From: CAYJPK01 sp964372035
Lineage (GTDB): Bacteria > Desulfobacterota > Desulfovibrionia > Desulfovibrionales > Desulfovibrionaceae
Direction: 5' to 3'
DNA length: 64,000 nt
NCBI GenBank assembly: GCA_964372035.1
Contig: CAYJPK010000002.1
Span: 7,342 to 71,341 of the forward strand
Below, in pieces: positions 1 to 8,824 of this stretch. Numbering within the stretch: position 1 is the first letter of the stretch; each line of letters begins with the position of its first letter. The translations under genes and the position numbers were made by a program. The notes beneath the pieces are model-generated. The model did no database searches and was not told where the DNA came from. It saw only the letters and a program-made list of their open reading frames with translations.

Positions 1-467
1 TATGGCTCAGGCTTACGGATACGACGAATTTGCGCCGCCATCTCACCAACTAAAACTTTATCAATTCCTGAAAGAGTTAACTTTTGACCTTCAACTTTAG
101 CTGAAAGACCATCAGGAAGCTCTACTAACACAGGATGTGAAAAACCTACAGAAAGCTCAATAACATTACCTTTTACGCTAACACGAAAGCCAACACCGAT
201 AACTTCTAAAGTTTTTTCGTAGCCCTTTGTTACACCTTCAATGCAGTTAGCTAAAAGTGTACGACGTAAGCCGTGTTGAGCTCTTGTTTTTCTTTCTTCG
301 TTTTTGCGAGTAATGGTTACATTGCCATCTTCGATTTTATAGTCTAAATCGGGCCAAGCAGGGGTTGATAATTGACCTTTTGGGCCTTTAACATCTATCT
401 TATCTGCCAATAATTTCACCTCAACACCTGAGGGAATAGCAATTGGTTGTTTACCTATTCTTGACAT
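1..467 (-). CDS. rplF: 50S ribosomal protein L6 (3' end cut by window edge)
   Basis: Large-subunit protein L6, which sits near the factor-binding site of the 50S subunit. The start is the ATG read leftward from position 467, giving MSRIGKQPI, the usual L6 opening. The frame stays open to the left edge, where it encodes MAAQIRRIRKPEPY, typical of the L6 C-terminal region. About 155 codons are visible and the family is usually near 180, so only a short C-terminus is missing. It lies 7 bases downstream of rpsH, in the usual spc operon order. Confidence 0.95.
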   Translation of the reverse strand, partial: MSRIGKQPIAIPSGVEVKLLADKIDVKGPKGQLSTPAWPDLDYKIEDGNVTITRKNEERKTRAQHGLRRTLLANCIEGVTKGYEKTLEVIGVGFRVSVKGNVIELSVGFSHPVLVELPDGLSAKVEGQKLTLSGIDKVLVGEMAAQIRRIRKPEP

Positions 468-474
468 AAGTGAC

Positions 475-855
475 CTACCAAATTTCACACAAAAGCTCAC
501 CACCGATGTTCTGCTCTTGTGCGTTTTGACCTGTTAATAAACCACGTGAGGTTGACACGATACAGATACCAAGACCGTTTTGTACACGTGGAATGTCTGA
601 AACTCCAACATATACGCGTCTGCCTGGTTTACTTAATCTTTTCAAACCAGCAATTGCTGGTTTGCCGTGGTGATATTTTAAAGCAATCTTGATTGCTAAA
701 TCATCAGCGGTCACCTCTTCGACATAGCCTTCCTGCTTCAAAATTGCTGCAATAGCTTCTTTCATTTTTGAGCGCGGAACACTCACTTCCTTATGCAGGG
801 CTAAGTGTGCGTTGCGGATACGAGTTAACATATCTGCAATAGGATCGGTAATCAT
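475..855 (-). CDS. rpsH: 30S ribosomal protein S8
   Basis: Primary 16S rRNA-binding protein of the small subunit platform and, in E. coli, the translational repressor of the spc operon. The 126-residue product begins MITDPIADMLTRIRNA, a strong S8 signature, and carries the conserved STSRGL segment near residue 102. Length is normal for the family. It lies 12 bases after rpsN and 7 before rplF, so it is almost certainly cotranscribed with both. Confidence 0.97.
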   Translation of the reverse strand: MITDPIADMLTRIRNAHLALHKEVSVPRSKMKEAIAAILKQEGYVEEVTADDLAIKIALKYHHGKPAIAGLKRLSKPGRRVYVGVSDIPRVQNGLGICIVSTSRGLLTGQNAQEQNIGGELLCEIW

Positions 856-867
856 CGAAAAAACTCC

Positions 868-1053
868 TTACCAACTTGATTTACGTACGCCAGGTAATTC
901 GCCACGTAATGCCATTTGTCTAAAACAAATACGGCATAAACCAAAATGACGCATATATGAGCGTGGACGTCCACAAATTGGACAACGGTTATACTTTCTA
1001 GTAGAAAACTTAGGTTTTCTAGCTGCCTTAACTTCTAATGCTGTACGAGACAT
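868..1053 (-). CDS. rpsN: 30S ribosomal protein S14, zinc-binding (type Z)
   Basis: Small-subunit head protein. At 61 residues it is the short form, with two CxxC pairs at residues 24/27 and 40/43 that bind one zinc ion. This is the ancestral C+ paralogue; the longer zinc-free form is used by E. coli. It sits between rplE and rpsH, the standard spc position, so it is the main copy and not a zinc-starvation spare. Confidence 0.97.
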   Translation of the reverse strand: MSRTALEVKAARKPKFSTRKYNRCPICGRPRSYMRHFGLCRICFRQMALRGELPGVRKSSW

Positions 1054-1064
1054 AGGAAATTCTC

Positions 1065-1604
1065 CTACTTACGAAACGGCATACCTAACTGTTCAAGAAG
1101 CATTTTGCCTTCTTTATCAGTATTCGCCGTGGTCACAATAGTTATATTCATACCTTTTGTATTTTCAACTCTATCAGCTTCCATTTCTGGGAAGATAGCG
1201 TGATCTTTAATACCTAAGGTAAAATTGCCTCTGCCGTCAAACCCACGATCATTAATACCGCGAAAGTCACGTACACGTGGCAATGCAAAGTTCATAAGTT
1301 TGTCTAAGAAATCCCACATTCTTTTACGGCGTAGTACTACGCGTACACCAATTGGCATACCTTCACGTAATTTAAATGCTGCAATCGATTTCTTAGCACG
1401 AGTGATGACAGCCTTTTGTGAAGCAATAATGCTTAACTCATTAACAGCTTCTTCTAAAAGCTTGTTATTTTGGCTGGCAGCACCAAGACCGATGTTTAGC
1501 GATACTTTAACGATTCCAGGAACCTGCATTTTTGAAGAGTAATTAAACTCTTTTTGCAATACTGGAACTACCTTCTCGCGATATATAGTCTCAAGTCTTG
1601 ACAT
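1065..1604 (-). CDS. rplE: 50S ribosomal protein L5
   Basis: L5 binds 5S rRNA and forms part of the central protuberance of the 50S subunit. The 179-residue product has the usual length. Recognisable segments include the N-terminal [13 protein letters not shown], the [19 protein letters not shown] stretch around residues 69-87 and the C-terminal [14 protein letters not shown]. It lies 10 bases after rplX and 11 before rpsN. Nothing unusual is visible. Confidence 0.97.
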   Translation of the reverse strand: MSRLETIYREKVVPVLQKEFNYSSKMQVPGIVKVSLNIGLGAASQNNKLLEEAVNELSIIASQKAVITRAKKSIAAFKLREGMPIGVRVVLRRKRMWDFLDKLMNFALPRVRDFRGINDRGFDGRGNFTLGIKDHAIFPEMEADRVENTKGMNITIVTTANTDKEGKMLLEQLGMPFRK

Positions 1605-1614
1605 GGTTTACACC

Positions 1615-1935
1615 TTACAACGTTTTATTACACTTCTTACAGAAGCGGTTTTTGGTGCCATCTTCGGCATATTGATAAAAAACACGAGTTGCACTGTTGC
1701 AGCTTGAGCATACAACCATCACATTAGAAATATGAATTGGCATCTCTTTTTCTATAATTCCACCTGGATCACGGCGATATGGATTTGGTTTAACGTGGCG
1801 CTTGGCTACATTAACTTTTTCCACGATAATTTTATCATGCTTACGCAAGATTTTAACTACCTTACCGATTTTCCCTTTGTCCTTGCCGGCAATGACTTGG
1901 ACTTTATCGTCCTTGCGGATACGAAATTGTTTCAT
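1615..1935 (-). CDS. rplX: 50S ribosomal protein L24 with a C-terminal cysteine ribbon
   Basis: Assembly-initiator protein of the 50S subunit. The N-terminal half holds the KOW motif ([19 protein letters not shown], about residues 11-29). Residues 76/79 and 99/102 form two CxxC pairs, a C+ arrangement expected to bind zinc; many L24 proteins lack it. The 106-residue length is normal. It lies between rplN and rplE in standard order. Confidence 0.96.
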   Translation of the reverse strand: MKQFRIRKDDKVQVIAGKDKGKIGKVVKILRKHDKIIVEKVNVAKRHVKPNPYRRDPGGIIEKEMPIHISNVMVVCSSCNSATRVFYQYAEDGTKNRFCKKCNKTL

Positions 1936-1947
1936 TTTATCTATCTC

Positions 1948-2316
1948 CTACAGAACTTCTGGCGCAAGAGAAACGATTTTCATATAGTTACGTCCTCTAA
2001 GCTCACGTGCAACTGGTCCGAAAATACGTGTTCCAACCGGTTCGCCTTGTTTTGATAGAAGTACTGCCGCATTTGAGTCAAACTTAATGTATGAGCCATC
2101 AATTCTACGAACTTCTTTACGAGTACGTACGATAACAGCTTGCATTACGTCGCCTTTTTTTACTTTACTATGCGGAATTGCTTCTTTTACTGAAACAACA
2201 ATTATATCGCCAACAGTTGCATAACGTCTTTTTGAGCCGCCAAGTACTTTAATACAAGCAACTTTTTTTGCGCCGGAATTGTCCGCAACATGTAATATTG
2301 ATTCTACTTGAATCAT
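1948..2316 (-). CDS. rplN: 50S ribosomal protein L14
   Basis: L14 contacts 16S rRNA across an intersubunit bridge. The 122-residue protein begins [18 protein letters not shown], the classic L14 signature, and ends with the [14 protein letters not shown] tail seen in the family (here [10 protein letters not shown]). Length is exactly typical. It follows rpsQ by 9 bases and precedes rplX by 12, as expected for the spc operon start. Confidence 0.98.
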   Translation of the reverse strand: MIQVESILHVADNSGAKKVACIKVLGGSKRRYATVGDIIVVSVKEAIPHSKVKKGDVMQAVIVRTRKEVRRIDGSYIKFDSNAAVLLSKQGEPVGTRIFGPVARELRGRNYMKIVSLAPEVL

Positions 2317-2325
2317 AGTTAGCTC

Positions 2326-2592
2326 CTAAACAGCTTTCTCAAGAATTGTCACTAAGTGCCAACGTTTGTTACGTGACAAAGGACGGTATTCAACAATCTT
2401 AACTTTATCACCAATGCCACACTCATTAAGTGGGTCATGGGCAGTGAACTTCTTGTGACGCCGCACATACTTTTTTAGAAGAGCGTGCTTAACAAGTGTT
2501 TCAACACGCACTACGATAGTCTTGTCGTTTTTGTCACTAACAACTGTACCGACAAGAGTTCTGCCTTTGCGATTTTCGAGTGCTTGTGACAT
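2326..2592 (-). CDS. rpsQ: 30S ribosomal protein S17
   Basis: Primary 16S rRNA-binding protein with an OB fold. The 88-residue product contains [21 protein letters not shown] at the start, followed by the conserved [18 protein letters not shown] segment near residues 61-78. It is separated by one base from rpmC upstream, indicating tight translational coupling within the S10 operon. Confidence 0.97.
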   Translation of the reverse strand: MSQALENRKGRTLVGTVVSDKNDKTIVVRVETLVKHALLKKYVRRHKKFTAHDPLNECGIGDKVKIVEYRPLSRNKRWHLVTILEKAV

Positions 2593-2593
2593 A

Positions 2594-2776
2594 TTATGCC
2601 TTTTCCTTCAAAATTGTCAAAATTCTAGCAATTTCTTTACGGCTTGCAGAAAGTGACGAGGTTTTTTCAAGCTGAGCTGTCTTGTGTGAAAAACGAAGAT
2701 CAAATAACTCTTTACGTTTTTCAGCAAGCTTTGCGGTCAGTTCAGCAACACCTAATTTGCGTAATTCATTAACCAT
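2594..2776 (-). CDS. rpmC: 50S ribosomal protein L29
   Basis: Small helical protein at the polypeptide exit tunnel, near the docking site for trigger factor and SRP. The 60-residue product begins [21 protein letters not shown] and carries the [14 protein letters not shown] core of the family. It lies one base from both rplP and rpsQ, a compact arrangement typical of this operon. Confidence 0.96.
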   Translation of the reverse strand: MVNELRKLGVAELTAKLAEKRKELFDLRFSHKTAQLEKTSSLSASRKEIARILTILKEKA

Positions 2777-2777
2777 A

Positions 2778-3191
2778 TTATAAACCCTCCCTCGTCACGA
2801 TAATTGTCTTAACAGGCAATTTATGTGATGCACGGGTAAGAGCAACTCTAGCTAAATCAAGAGCAACGCCCTTAATTTCGTAAAGTACGCGGCCAGGTTT
2901 AACTGGTGCGCACCAGCCAACTGGAGCACCTTTACCTGAACCTTGACGAGTTTCAAGTGGTTTAGCAGTAACTGGATGATCAGGGAATACTCTGATCCAA
3001 ACCTTACCACCACGTTTGATGTGACGCATCATAGCAATACGAGCAGCTTCGATTTGCTGACTTGTTAATTTGCCATGCTCAACTGCCTTTAAGCCAATAT
3101 CGCCAAAAGCAACAGTTGTACCACGGGTGGCTTTACCACGTAAGCGACCTTTTTGCCACTTACGGAATTTAATTCTTTTTGGTGCGAGCAT
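2778..3191 (-). CDS. rplP: 50S ribosomal protein L16
   Basis: L16 helps position the A-site tRNA acceptor end. The 137-residue product begins [16 protein letters not shown] and has the conserved [12 protein letters not shown] loop around residues 82-93. Its ATG overlaps the rpsC stop codon by one base, so the two genes are probably translationally coupled. Confidence 0.98.
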   Translation of the reverse strand: MLAPKRIKFRKWQKGRLRGKATRGTTVAFGDIGLKAVEHGKLTSQQIEAARIAMMRHIKRGGKVWIRVFPDHPVTAKPLETRQGSGKGAPVGWCAPVKPGRVLYEIKGVALDLARVALTRASHKLPVKTIIVTREGL

Positions 3192-3832
3192 TAGCGTTCC
3201 ACCTCTTTGTCTAAGACTTCGCCTTTATAAATCCAAACTTTAACCCCGATAATACCGTAGGTTGTGCTTGCTTCAGCAAATCCGTAGTCTATGTCAGCAC
3301 GTAAGGTCTGTAATGGCACTTGACCATCACGATACCATTCTGTACGTGCAATTTCTGCCCCTGCCAAACGACCAGCGCAAGTTACCTTGATACCTTCACC
3401 GCCGAATTTACGAGCCATAGAAACTGTACGTTTCATAGCACGACGGAAAGCAACACGGCGCTCAAGTTGCATAGCAATATTTTCTGCTACTAATTGAGCT
3501 TCAACTTCTGGACGACGAACTTCATTAACTTCTAATGAAAATTCACGACCAAACTTTGCGCGTAAATCAGTGCGTAATTTCTCAATTTCTGTTCCTTTAC
3601 GCCCGATTACGATACCTGGACGAGCAGTTGATAAAATCAATCTGATTTTGCCGCCTGCGCGCTCAATTTCGATCTTAGATATTCCGGCTGCATATAGCAA
3701 TTTTTTAACATGCTTACGAATCGCGTGATCTTCACTTACAAAAGTAGCATATTCTTTTTTGCTAAACCAGCGTGATTGCCAGTTTTTGTTATACCCGAGC
3801 CGAAAGCCGAATGGATGTACTTTTTGACCCAT
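3191..3832 (-). CDS. rpsC: 30S ribosomal protein S3
   Basis: S3 lines the mRNA entry channel and contributes to the ribosomal helicase activity. The 213-residue product begins [17 protein letters not shown] type II KH domain is visible with the GRKG loop ([13 protein letters not shown], about residues 75-87), and the C-terminal domain contains the [17 protein letters not shown] segment. It is one base from rplV and overlaps rplP by one base. Confidence 0.98.
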   Translation of the reverse strand: MGQKVHPFGFRLGYNKNWQSRWFSKKEYATFVSEDHAIRKHVKKLLYAAGISKIEIERAGGKIRLILSTARPGIVIGRKGTEIEKLRTDLRAKFGREFSLEVNEVRRPEVEAQLVAENIAMQLERRVAFRRAMKRTVSMARKFGGEGIKVTCAGRLAGAEIARTEWYRDGQVPLQTLRADIDYGFAEASTTYGIIGVKVWIYKGEVLDKEVER

Positions 3833-3833
3833 A

Positions 3834-4181
3834 TTATTCCTGCCCTTCTTCCAGAATTACGGTTATATGGCTTGTGCGCTTAAAGATAGTGTTAGCGCGA
3901 CCTTGAGAACGGGGCATAAACCTCTTCCATGTCGGTCCTTCATTAACCAATATTTCCTTAACAATAAGTGCGTCAACATCTAAGTTAGCATTGTGCTCAG
4001 CGTTAGCTAAAGCAGAATGCATAACACCATAGATGATCTTCGCTGGCTTGTTTGGAGTAAAGCGTAACACGTTAAGTGCCTGCTCTACTGACATACCCAC
4101 AACGTTACGTGCGGTTAAACGAGCTTTTTGCGGAGAAACGCGAATGTATTTGGCGCTTGCTTGTGATTGCATTCTAGTCAC
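3834..4181 (-). CDS. rplV: 50S ribosomal protein L22
   Basis: L22 extends a beta-hairpin into the exit tunnel, where macrolide resistance changes occur. The 115-residue product has the family core [19 protein letters not shown] and the conserved C-terminal [19 protein letters not shown]. It begins [14 protein letters not shown]; the ATG at M4 is an alternative start I cannot exclude. It abuts rpsS with no intervening base. Confidence 0.96.
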   Translation of the reverse strand: MTRMQSQASAKYIRVSPQKARLTARNVVGMSVEQALNVLRFTPNKPAKIIYGVMHSALANAEHNANLDVDALIVKEILVNEGPTWKRFMPRSQGRANTIFKRTSHITVILEEGQE

Positions 4182-4466
4182 CTATCTTTTACCAGCTTTG
4201 GATTTTTTATCCGCAGCATGACCATAGTATGTTCTTGTTGGTGCAAATTCACCGAGTTTGTGCCCTACCATATTTTCACTTACAAAGACAGGAATGAATT
4301 TCTTACCATTATGCACAGCAAAGGTTAAACCTACCATTTCAGGCATAATTGTAGAACGACGAGACCAAGTCTTAATAACACGGCGATCGTTGCTTGCAAC
4401 TGCCGCATCTACTTTTTTTAATACGTGTTGGTCAATAAATGGACCTTTCTTTAACGATCTTGGCAT
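4182..4466 (-). CDS. rpsS: 30S ribosomal protein S19
   Basis: Small-subunit head protein that forms a complex with S13 near the A site. The 94-residue product begins [12 protein letters not shown], a diagnostic opening, and contains the [14 protein letters not shown] motif near residues 71-84. It lies 8 bases after rplB and directly abuts rplV. Confidence 0.98.
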   Translation of the reverse strand: MPRSLKKGPFIDQHVLKKVDAAVASNDRRVIKTWSRRSTIMPEMVGLTFAVHNGKKFIPVFVSENMVGHKLGEFAPTRTYYGHAADKKSKAGKR

Positions 4467-4474
4467 AATAGCTC

Positions 4475-5305
4475 CTACTTCTGACCACGGCGTTTAACGA
4501 TAAGACGTGAAGAAGCCTTCTTCTTATCTCTAGTTTTGTAGCCCTTAGTCGGCATACCCCAAGGAGAAACAGGGTGACGACCACCAGAGCTTCTACCTTC
4601 ACCACCACCAAGTGGGTGATCAACAGGGTTCATCGCAACACCGCGAACTTTAGGACGACGACCAAGCCATCTATTACGGCCAGCCTTACCTAAAGTAATA
4701 TTTTCATGCTGAATATTACCTACTTGACCAATTGTAGCAATGCATGATGCAAGTACTTTACGAACTTCGCCAGAAGGCATTCTTAAAAGAGCATAAATAC
4801 CCTCTTTTGCAACTAATTGAGCATATGTACCAGCAGCACGGCAGAATTGACCGCCTTTACCAGGGTGTAACTCAATGTTGTGAATCAAAGTACCAACTGG
4901 AATACGGCTAATTGCCATTGCATTACCAGCTTTAATATCAGCTTTGTTACCTGCTTCAATAATATCGCCTTGCTTAATGCCAACTGGAGCTAAGATATAT
5001 CTTTTCTCACCATCAGCATAATGTAAAAGAGCAATACGTGCAGTACGGTTAGGATCATATTCAATATGAGCCACTTTTGCAGGAATTTCTACTTTATCAC
5101 GCTTAAAATCAATTATGCGGTATAAACGTTTTACACCACCGCCACGACGACGGCTAGTAATACGACCATGATGGTTACGACCTGCTTTTTTATTAAGTCC
5201 TACTGTGAGAGATTTCTCAGGTGTAGAACGTGTAATCTCTGCAAAATCAGACACTGTTTGGAATCTAGTACCGGCAGAGGTTGGTTTTAACTTACGCACA
5301 GCCAT
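4475..5305 (-). CDS. rplB: 50S ribosomal protein L2
   Basis: L2 is needed for subunit joining and peptidyl transferase function. The 276-residue protein begins [21 protein letters not shown] and has the C-terminal [21 protein letters not shown] loop, including the conserved histidine near residue 229 close to the catalytic centre. It is separated by 3 bases from rplW. Confidence 0.98.
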   Translation of the reverse strand: MAVRKLKPTSAGTRFQTVSDFAEITRSTPEKSLTVGLNKKAGRNHHGRITSRRRGGGVKRLYRIIDFKRDKVEIPAKVAHIEYDPNRTARIALLHYADGEKRYILAPVGIKQGDIIEAGNKADIKAGNAMAISRIPVGTLIHNIELHPGKGGQFCRAAGTYAQLVAKEGIYALLRMPSGEVRKVLASCIATIGQVGNIQHENITLGKAGRNRWLGRRPKVRGVAMNPVDHPLGGGEGRSSGGRHPVSPWGMPTKGYKTRDKKKASSRLIVKRRGQK

Positions 5306-5308
5306 GTC

Positions 5309-5596
5309 TTACACTCCTTCAAACAGGTCAATTTTTTGACCAGCAGCCAAAGTTACATAAGCCTTACGAACACCAGCAATGTGAGTCATTCTACGGTTAC
5401 GCATCTTCTTTTCAGGCTTTCTGTTAACAACATTAACTGTTTCAACTGTAACGCTAAAAGCAGTTTCAACAGCACGCTTAATTTCAATTTTATTTGCCTT
5501 TGGGTGCACAACAAAAACAACTTGGTTGCTTTGTTCACGTGCACTTGTTGCTTTTTCACTAACAACAGGGGCAAGAAGTATTTGTGTCATATCCAT
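5309..5596 (-). CDS. rplW: 50S ribosomal protein L23
   Basis: L23 sits at the tunnel exit and docks trigger factor and SRP. The 95-residue product opens MDMTQILLAPVVSEKATSAREQ and contains VHPKANKIEIKRAVE, both typical. It lies 2 bases from rplD and 3 from rplB, consistent with one tightly packed operon. Confidence 0.97.
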   Translation of the reverse strand: MDMTQILLAPVVSEKATSAREQSNQVVFVVHPKANKIEIKRAVETAFSVTVETVNVVNRKPEKKMRNRRMTHIAGVRKAYVTLAAGQKIDLFEGV

Positions 5597-5598
5597 AA

Positions 5599-6216
5599 TT
5601 ATTTCAACCTCTTAGCAACTGCTTCTACAGCACCTTCAAGAAGAATTAATTGCTTATGTTTTAAAATCTCATAAACACTTAAATTTTCAGGTGTTGTTAA
5701 GCTAATGCCTTGAATATTACGGGTACTAAGCATGAGTTTTTCATCCATCTCAGGAGCAACAATTAAAGCCTTATTTAAGCCTAAGTTGCCTGCAACTTTT
5801 GCAAATTCTTTAGTCTTTGGTGCATCAAGTTCAATCTTGTTAACAACCATAAGACCTTCGGTAGCTCTTGATGATAAAGCCATGCACATTGCAAGTCTTC
5901 TAATCTTTTTGTTTACCTTGAAACTATAGTCTCTAGGTTGTGGACCAAAGATAACTGCACCACCACGCCAAATCGGGGAACGATTTGAGCCAGCTCTTGC
6001 ATTACCAGTGCCTTTTTGGCGATATGGTTTACGACCACCACCAGAAACAAATGCACGAGTCTTAGTTGCATGTGTTCCAGCTCTTTTTGCAGCAAGGGTA
6101 GCACGAACTACGAGATGGAGAATTTCTGGTCTTACTTCGACTTCAAACACTTCAGGAGCGAGTTCGATTTGACCTGCTTCCGCTTTGTTTTGATCGTATA
6201 TTTTCACGACAGCCAT
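5599..6216 (-). CDS. rplD: 50S ribosomal protein L4
   Basis: L4 projects a loop into the exit tunnel and in E. coli is the autogenous regulator of the S10 operon. The 205-residue product carries the conserved loop GGGRKPYRQKGTGNARAGSNR near residues 59-79, followed by RSPIWRGGAVIFGPQPRDY. The presence of a long structured leader ahead of this operon makes a regulatory role for L4, or another operon product, worth considering, but nothing here proves it. Confidence 0.97.
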   Translation of the reverse strand: MAVVKIYDQNKAEAGQIELAPEVFEVEVRPEILHLVVRATLAAKRAGTHATKTRAFVSGGGRKPYRQKGTGNARAGSNRSPIWRGGAVIFGPQPRDYSFKVNKKIRRLAMCMALSSRATEGLMVVNKIELDAPKTKEFAKVAGNLGLNKALIVAPEMDEKLMLSTRNIQGISLTTPENLSVYEILKHKQLILLEGAVEAVAKRLK

Positions 6217-6228
6217 TATATTATTCTC

Positions 6229-6858
6229 CTACTGCTTACGAACAAGTACTAGTCCATTCTTAGGACCAGGTACTGAACCTTTAACAAGAATTACATCGTC
6301 TTCAGCTCTGATATCAATGATTTCTAAGTTGAGCTCTGTAACTTGTTCATTTCCCCAGTGACCAGCCATCTTTTTACCTTTAAAAACATGACCAGGAAAG
6401 GTATTATTACCGATAGAACCACCTGAACGGTGAACTTTTTCACTACCGTGACCATCGCCGCAACCACTAAAGTTCCAACGACGCATAACACCTTGATAAC
6501 CTTTACCGATACTTCTACCTGTAACTTTAACAAAGTCACCGATAGCAAAAATATCTACTGTTAAATTTTGACCTATTTCATAATTTGCAGGTGCATCTAA
6601 GCGGATTTCTTTTAAATTACGATATAATCCCGCTCCAGCTTTTGCAAAATGCCCTTGTAGTGGCTTAGTAACGTGCTTTGCTTTAGCTTCTTCAAAAGCA
6701 ATTTGCAATGCGTCATAGCCATCTTTTTCAGTCGCTTTTATCTGTGTGATAGGACAAGGCCCTGCTTTTATTACTGTAACTGGTACAACGCTACCGTCAC
6801 CAGCAAATACACGAGTCATCCCTATCTTGCGTCCTAAAATTCCCATTTTATCAGCCAT
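6229..6858 (-). CDS. rplC: 50S ribosomal protein L3
   Basis: L3 is an early assembly protein reaching toward the peptidyl transferase centre. The 209-residue product contains [13 protein letters not shown] at the N-terminus and the conserved [20 protein letters not shown] and [21 protein letters not shown] segments. It lies 14 bases after rpsJ. Confidence 0.97.
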   Translation of the reverse strand: MADKMGILGRKIGMTRVFAGDGSVVPVTVIKAGPCPITQIKATEKDGYDALQIAFEEAKAKHVTKPLQGHFAKAGAGLYRNLKEIRLDAPANYEIGQNLTVDIFAIGDFVKVTGRSIGKGYQGVMRRWNFSGCGDGHGSEKVHRSGGSIGNNTFPGHVFKGKKMAGHWGNEQVTELNLEIIDIRAEDDVILVKGSVPGPKNGLVLVRKQ

Positions 6859-6872
6859 GCTATCCTCACACT

Positions 6873-7190
6873 CTATAGCTTGATTTCAACATCAACACCG
6901 GCTGGCAAGCTAAGCTTACCAAGTGCGTCTACTGTTTGTTGTGTTGGCTCAAGGATGTCCATTAGCCGTTTGTGAATACGCATCTCAAACTGTTCGCGTG
7001 ACTTTTTGTCTACGTGAACAGAACGGTTAATCGTATACTTATGAATTCTTGTTGGCAATGGGATTGGTCCCGCCACCCCTGCGCCCGTATTGCGCGCCGT
7101 GTCCACTATTTCTGCCACAGCCTTATCAAGGATGCGGTAATCATAAGCTTTGAGCTTAATGCGGATACGATCACTGCTTACTGTCGTCAT
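6873..7190 (-). CDS. rpsJ: 30S ribosomal protein S10
   Basis: S10 is in the small-subunit head and also acts as NusE in transcription antitermination. I chose the ATG at 7190, giving a 105-residue protein beginning [17 protein letters not shown], because GGAG lies at 7199-7202 with 8 bases of spacing and because the family normally starts here. An upstream ATG at 7214 would add eight unrelated residues and has only a weak ribosome-binding site. It is the first gene of the operon; no rpsL, rpsG, fusA or tuf lies upstream. Confidence 0.96.
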   Translation of the reverse strand: MTTVSSDRIRIKLKAYDYRILDKAVAEIVDTARNTGAGVAGPIPLPTRIHKYTINRSVHVDKKSREQFEMRIHKRLMDILEPTQQTVDALGKLSLPAGVDVEIKL

Positions 7191-7680
7191 TGTGCATACT
7201 CCGTTATCTGGCAAAATTTTTCTTCAACAAATTGAAGTTGGCCTGCACGGCCTATTCTGAACAATTTCAGTTTATAAAAATACAATTGCCAGCAAAAAAC
7301 ATACGCATGTCGCGCTAGATTTCACAGTTATATAGGAGGATAAGAAAATATGTGTTTGTTGTTACACTGGCGTAACCCGGCACATAAATCACCCTCAACG
7401 ATGAAATCAACCCCTGTTTCCGCCAGCCTAACCTTTTTAATAAGGGCGCACGCCCTTAAAAAAGACAGGTGGTCATACAGAGTCACCACTCTAGCAATAT
7501 CATTGCTACCATTCGATACTTACAGCTCTTATAACGTCAGAGCTGGACTGGCTCGACATTGCAAAATTCGGTGACCTCTGCAAATGTCAAAACTTAGTTG
7601 AACTAAGTGCTTGTGGTTCTTGAAATCTTTATCATTTCGAAAACCACACCGGTTTTATCGCCTATACGGCTTAACCGGAA
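7191..7680 (-). promoter_or_regulatory. Long structured 5' leader of the S10 operon
   Basis: From the predicted transcription start near 7680 to the rpsJ start lie about 490 untranslated bases. On the minus strand they form a row of hairpins (arms in plus coordinates): 7649-7654 with 7673-7678, 7613-7618 with 7642-7647, 7592-7599 with 7601-7608, about 7555-7563 with 7579-7588, 7523-7528 with 7540-7545, 7493-7498 with 7502-7507, 7469-7473 with 7485-7489, and 7442-7448 with 7451-7457. A six-pair arm CTGGCG/CGCCAG encloses about 7368-7432. UCCUCC at 7335-7340 could pair with the rpsJ GGAG. I do not recognise the fold; a regulatory leader or a separately processed small RNA both fit. Confidence 0.6.
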
Positions 7681-7685
7681 AGACT

Positions 7686-7715
7686 GTTATAAACGCAATA
7701 CACCTCTTGTGTCAA
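7686..7715 (-). promoter_or_regulatory. Sigma70-type promoter of the S10 operon
   Basis: Read on the minus strand, TTGACA occupies 7710-7715 and TATAAC occupies 7686-7691, separated by 18 bases. An AT-rich stretch with several T runs (7716-7790) lies immediately upstream, as an UP-element would. Predicted initiation near 7679-7680 falls one or two bases before the first leader hairpin. Confidence 0.8.
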
Positions 7716-7790
7716 GCGTTTTTTTATATTTTTTTTGATTTTTTCAATTAATTTTTAGAAAGATTATATTAATTTCTTAAGCCACTGATT

Positions 7791-8705
7791 CTACATATTT
7801 TTTAAAATATTTTTTAAGGCAAGTTCAATTTTAGGATATTTATACTTAAAACCACTGTCTTCTAAAGCTTTGGGGATTACTATTTGACCGTTTAAAATCA
7901 TTTCATCTGCCATTTGTCCATACAGTAATTTTAGTGCCATGCCTGGAATTGGCAAAATAACAGGTTTATTTATTACCTTGCCTATTGTTTTTGCAAGTTC
8001 TCTCATACTACTATAATAAGGAGCTGACATATTAAAAACGCCTTGTAGCTCATCATTGTTTATAAGGTGCACTATTGCACTTGCCATGTCATCTATATGT
8101 ATCCAAGAAAATGGTTGATTACCGCTTCCCACAACACCGCCAAGACCATACCAATATAATGGTAACATTTTATCTAACATTCCACCGTTTCCAAGCACTG
8201 GTGCTGTGCGCATGATGCATAGTCTAATTTTATCTGTATCAATCACTCGTATCGCACTTTCCCATTTTTCGCATACTTCTGCTAGAAAGCCGTCCCCCTT
8301 AACACTGCTTTCAGTAGAGTGAGGTGCGCTTTGCATATCATTATAATAACCATAATAGCCGCTCGCTGAGCCTTGAATTATTATTTTGGCATTTGTTGGT
8401 TGCTTAAGAACCTCTGCCAATGCTTGAGTGACATTAAGCCTTGAATTTAGTATCTTTTCTTTTCTAGCTTTAGTCCAGCGACCACTTGCTATGTTTTCGC
8501 CCGCAAGATTTATAACTGCGTCCACGTCTTTTATTATATAATATAGTTGTTCAACACTTTGACCGTCCCATATTTTGTATTCTTTGCAAGTTTCAGCAGA
8601 CAAATCCCTACGACTACAAACAAAAGGCTGATGCCCCATTAAGCTTAGTTTATCATATAAGTAACTACCAATAAAGCCAGTTCCGCCTATAATGACTATT
8701 TTCAT
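7791..8705 (-). CDS. NAD-dependent epimerase-like protein of the TIGR01777/YfcH family
   Basis: Extended short-chain dehydrogenase fold. The 304-residue product opens with the Rossmann motif GGTGFIGSYL (residues 7-16) and contains VINLAGENIA and the QGSASGYYG segment in which the family tyrosine lies. The DUF1731-type C-terminus (LLYGQMADEMILNGQ, followed by LEDSGFKYKYP) marks the YfcH/SDR39U1 group, whose substrate is unknown. It stands alone on the minus strand between the ribosomal promoter region and the terminator of the TRAP operon. Confidence 0.85.
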   Translation of the reverse strand: MKIVIIGGTGFIGSYLYDKLSLMGHQPFVCSRRDLSAETCKEYKIWDGQSVEQLYYIIKDVDAVINLAGENIASGRWTKARKEKILNSRLNVTQALAEVLKQPTNAKIIIQGSASGYYGYYNDMQSAPHSTESSVKGDGFLAEVCEKWESAIRVIDTDKIRLCIMRTAPVLGNGGMLDKMLPLYWYGLGGVVGSGNQPFSWIHIDDMASAIVHLINNDELQGVFNMSAPYYSSMRELAKTIGKVINKPVILPIPGMALKLLYGQMADEMILNGQIVIPKALEDSGFKYKYPKIELALKNILKNM

Positions 8706-8770
8706 GCTACACCTCTTTTTTATTTTAACATAGCATTTTGTTTATGCGATAGATATTATTTTAATTGAGT

Positions 8771-8801
8771 AAAAAAAAGGAGGCATACAATGTACGCCTC
8801 C
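8771..8801 (-). terminator. Rho-independent terminator of the amidohydrolase-TRAP operon
   Basis: An 11-base-pair stem at 8779-8801 (GGAGGCGTACA pairing with TGTATGCCTCC on the minus strand) is followed by eight T residues at 8771-8778. It sits 24 bases downstream of the dctP stop codon. Confidence 0.93.
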
Positions 8802-8824
8802 AATAAAAAATAATTTAAAAAGAA

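Noticed and set aside
7442..7457. Hairpin AAGGGCG/CGCCCTT considered as a terminator in the S10 leader
   Set aside because: Neither strand has a T run immediately after the stem.
7350..7574. A 74-codon plus-strand frame with a good GGAGG site 9 bases before its ATG
   Set aside because: It lies antisense to the hairpin array of the S10 leader. The predicted product has no recognisable domain and an amino-acid composition unlike neighbouring proteins. The GGAGG is better explained as the complement of a UCCUCC segment in the leader.
7592..7608. Stem-loop with GTTCAAC loop resembling a tRNA or tmRNA T-arm
   Set aside because: The G53-C61 closing pair is missing, and no acceptor stem, D-arm or tag reading frame could be found around it.
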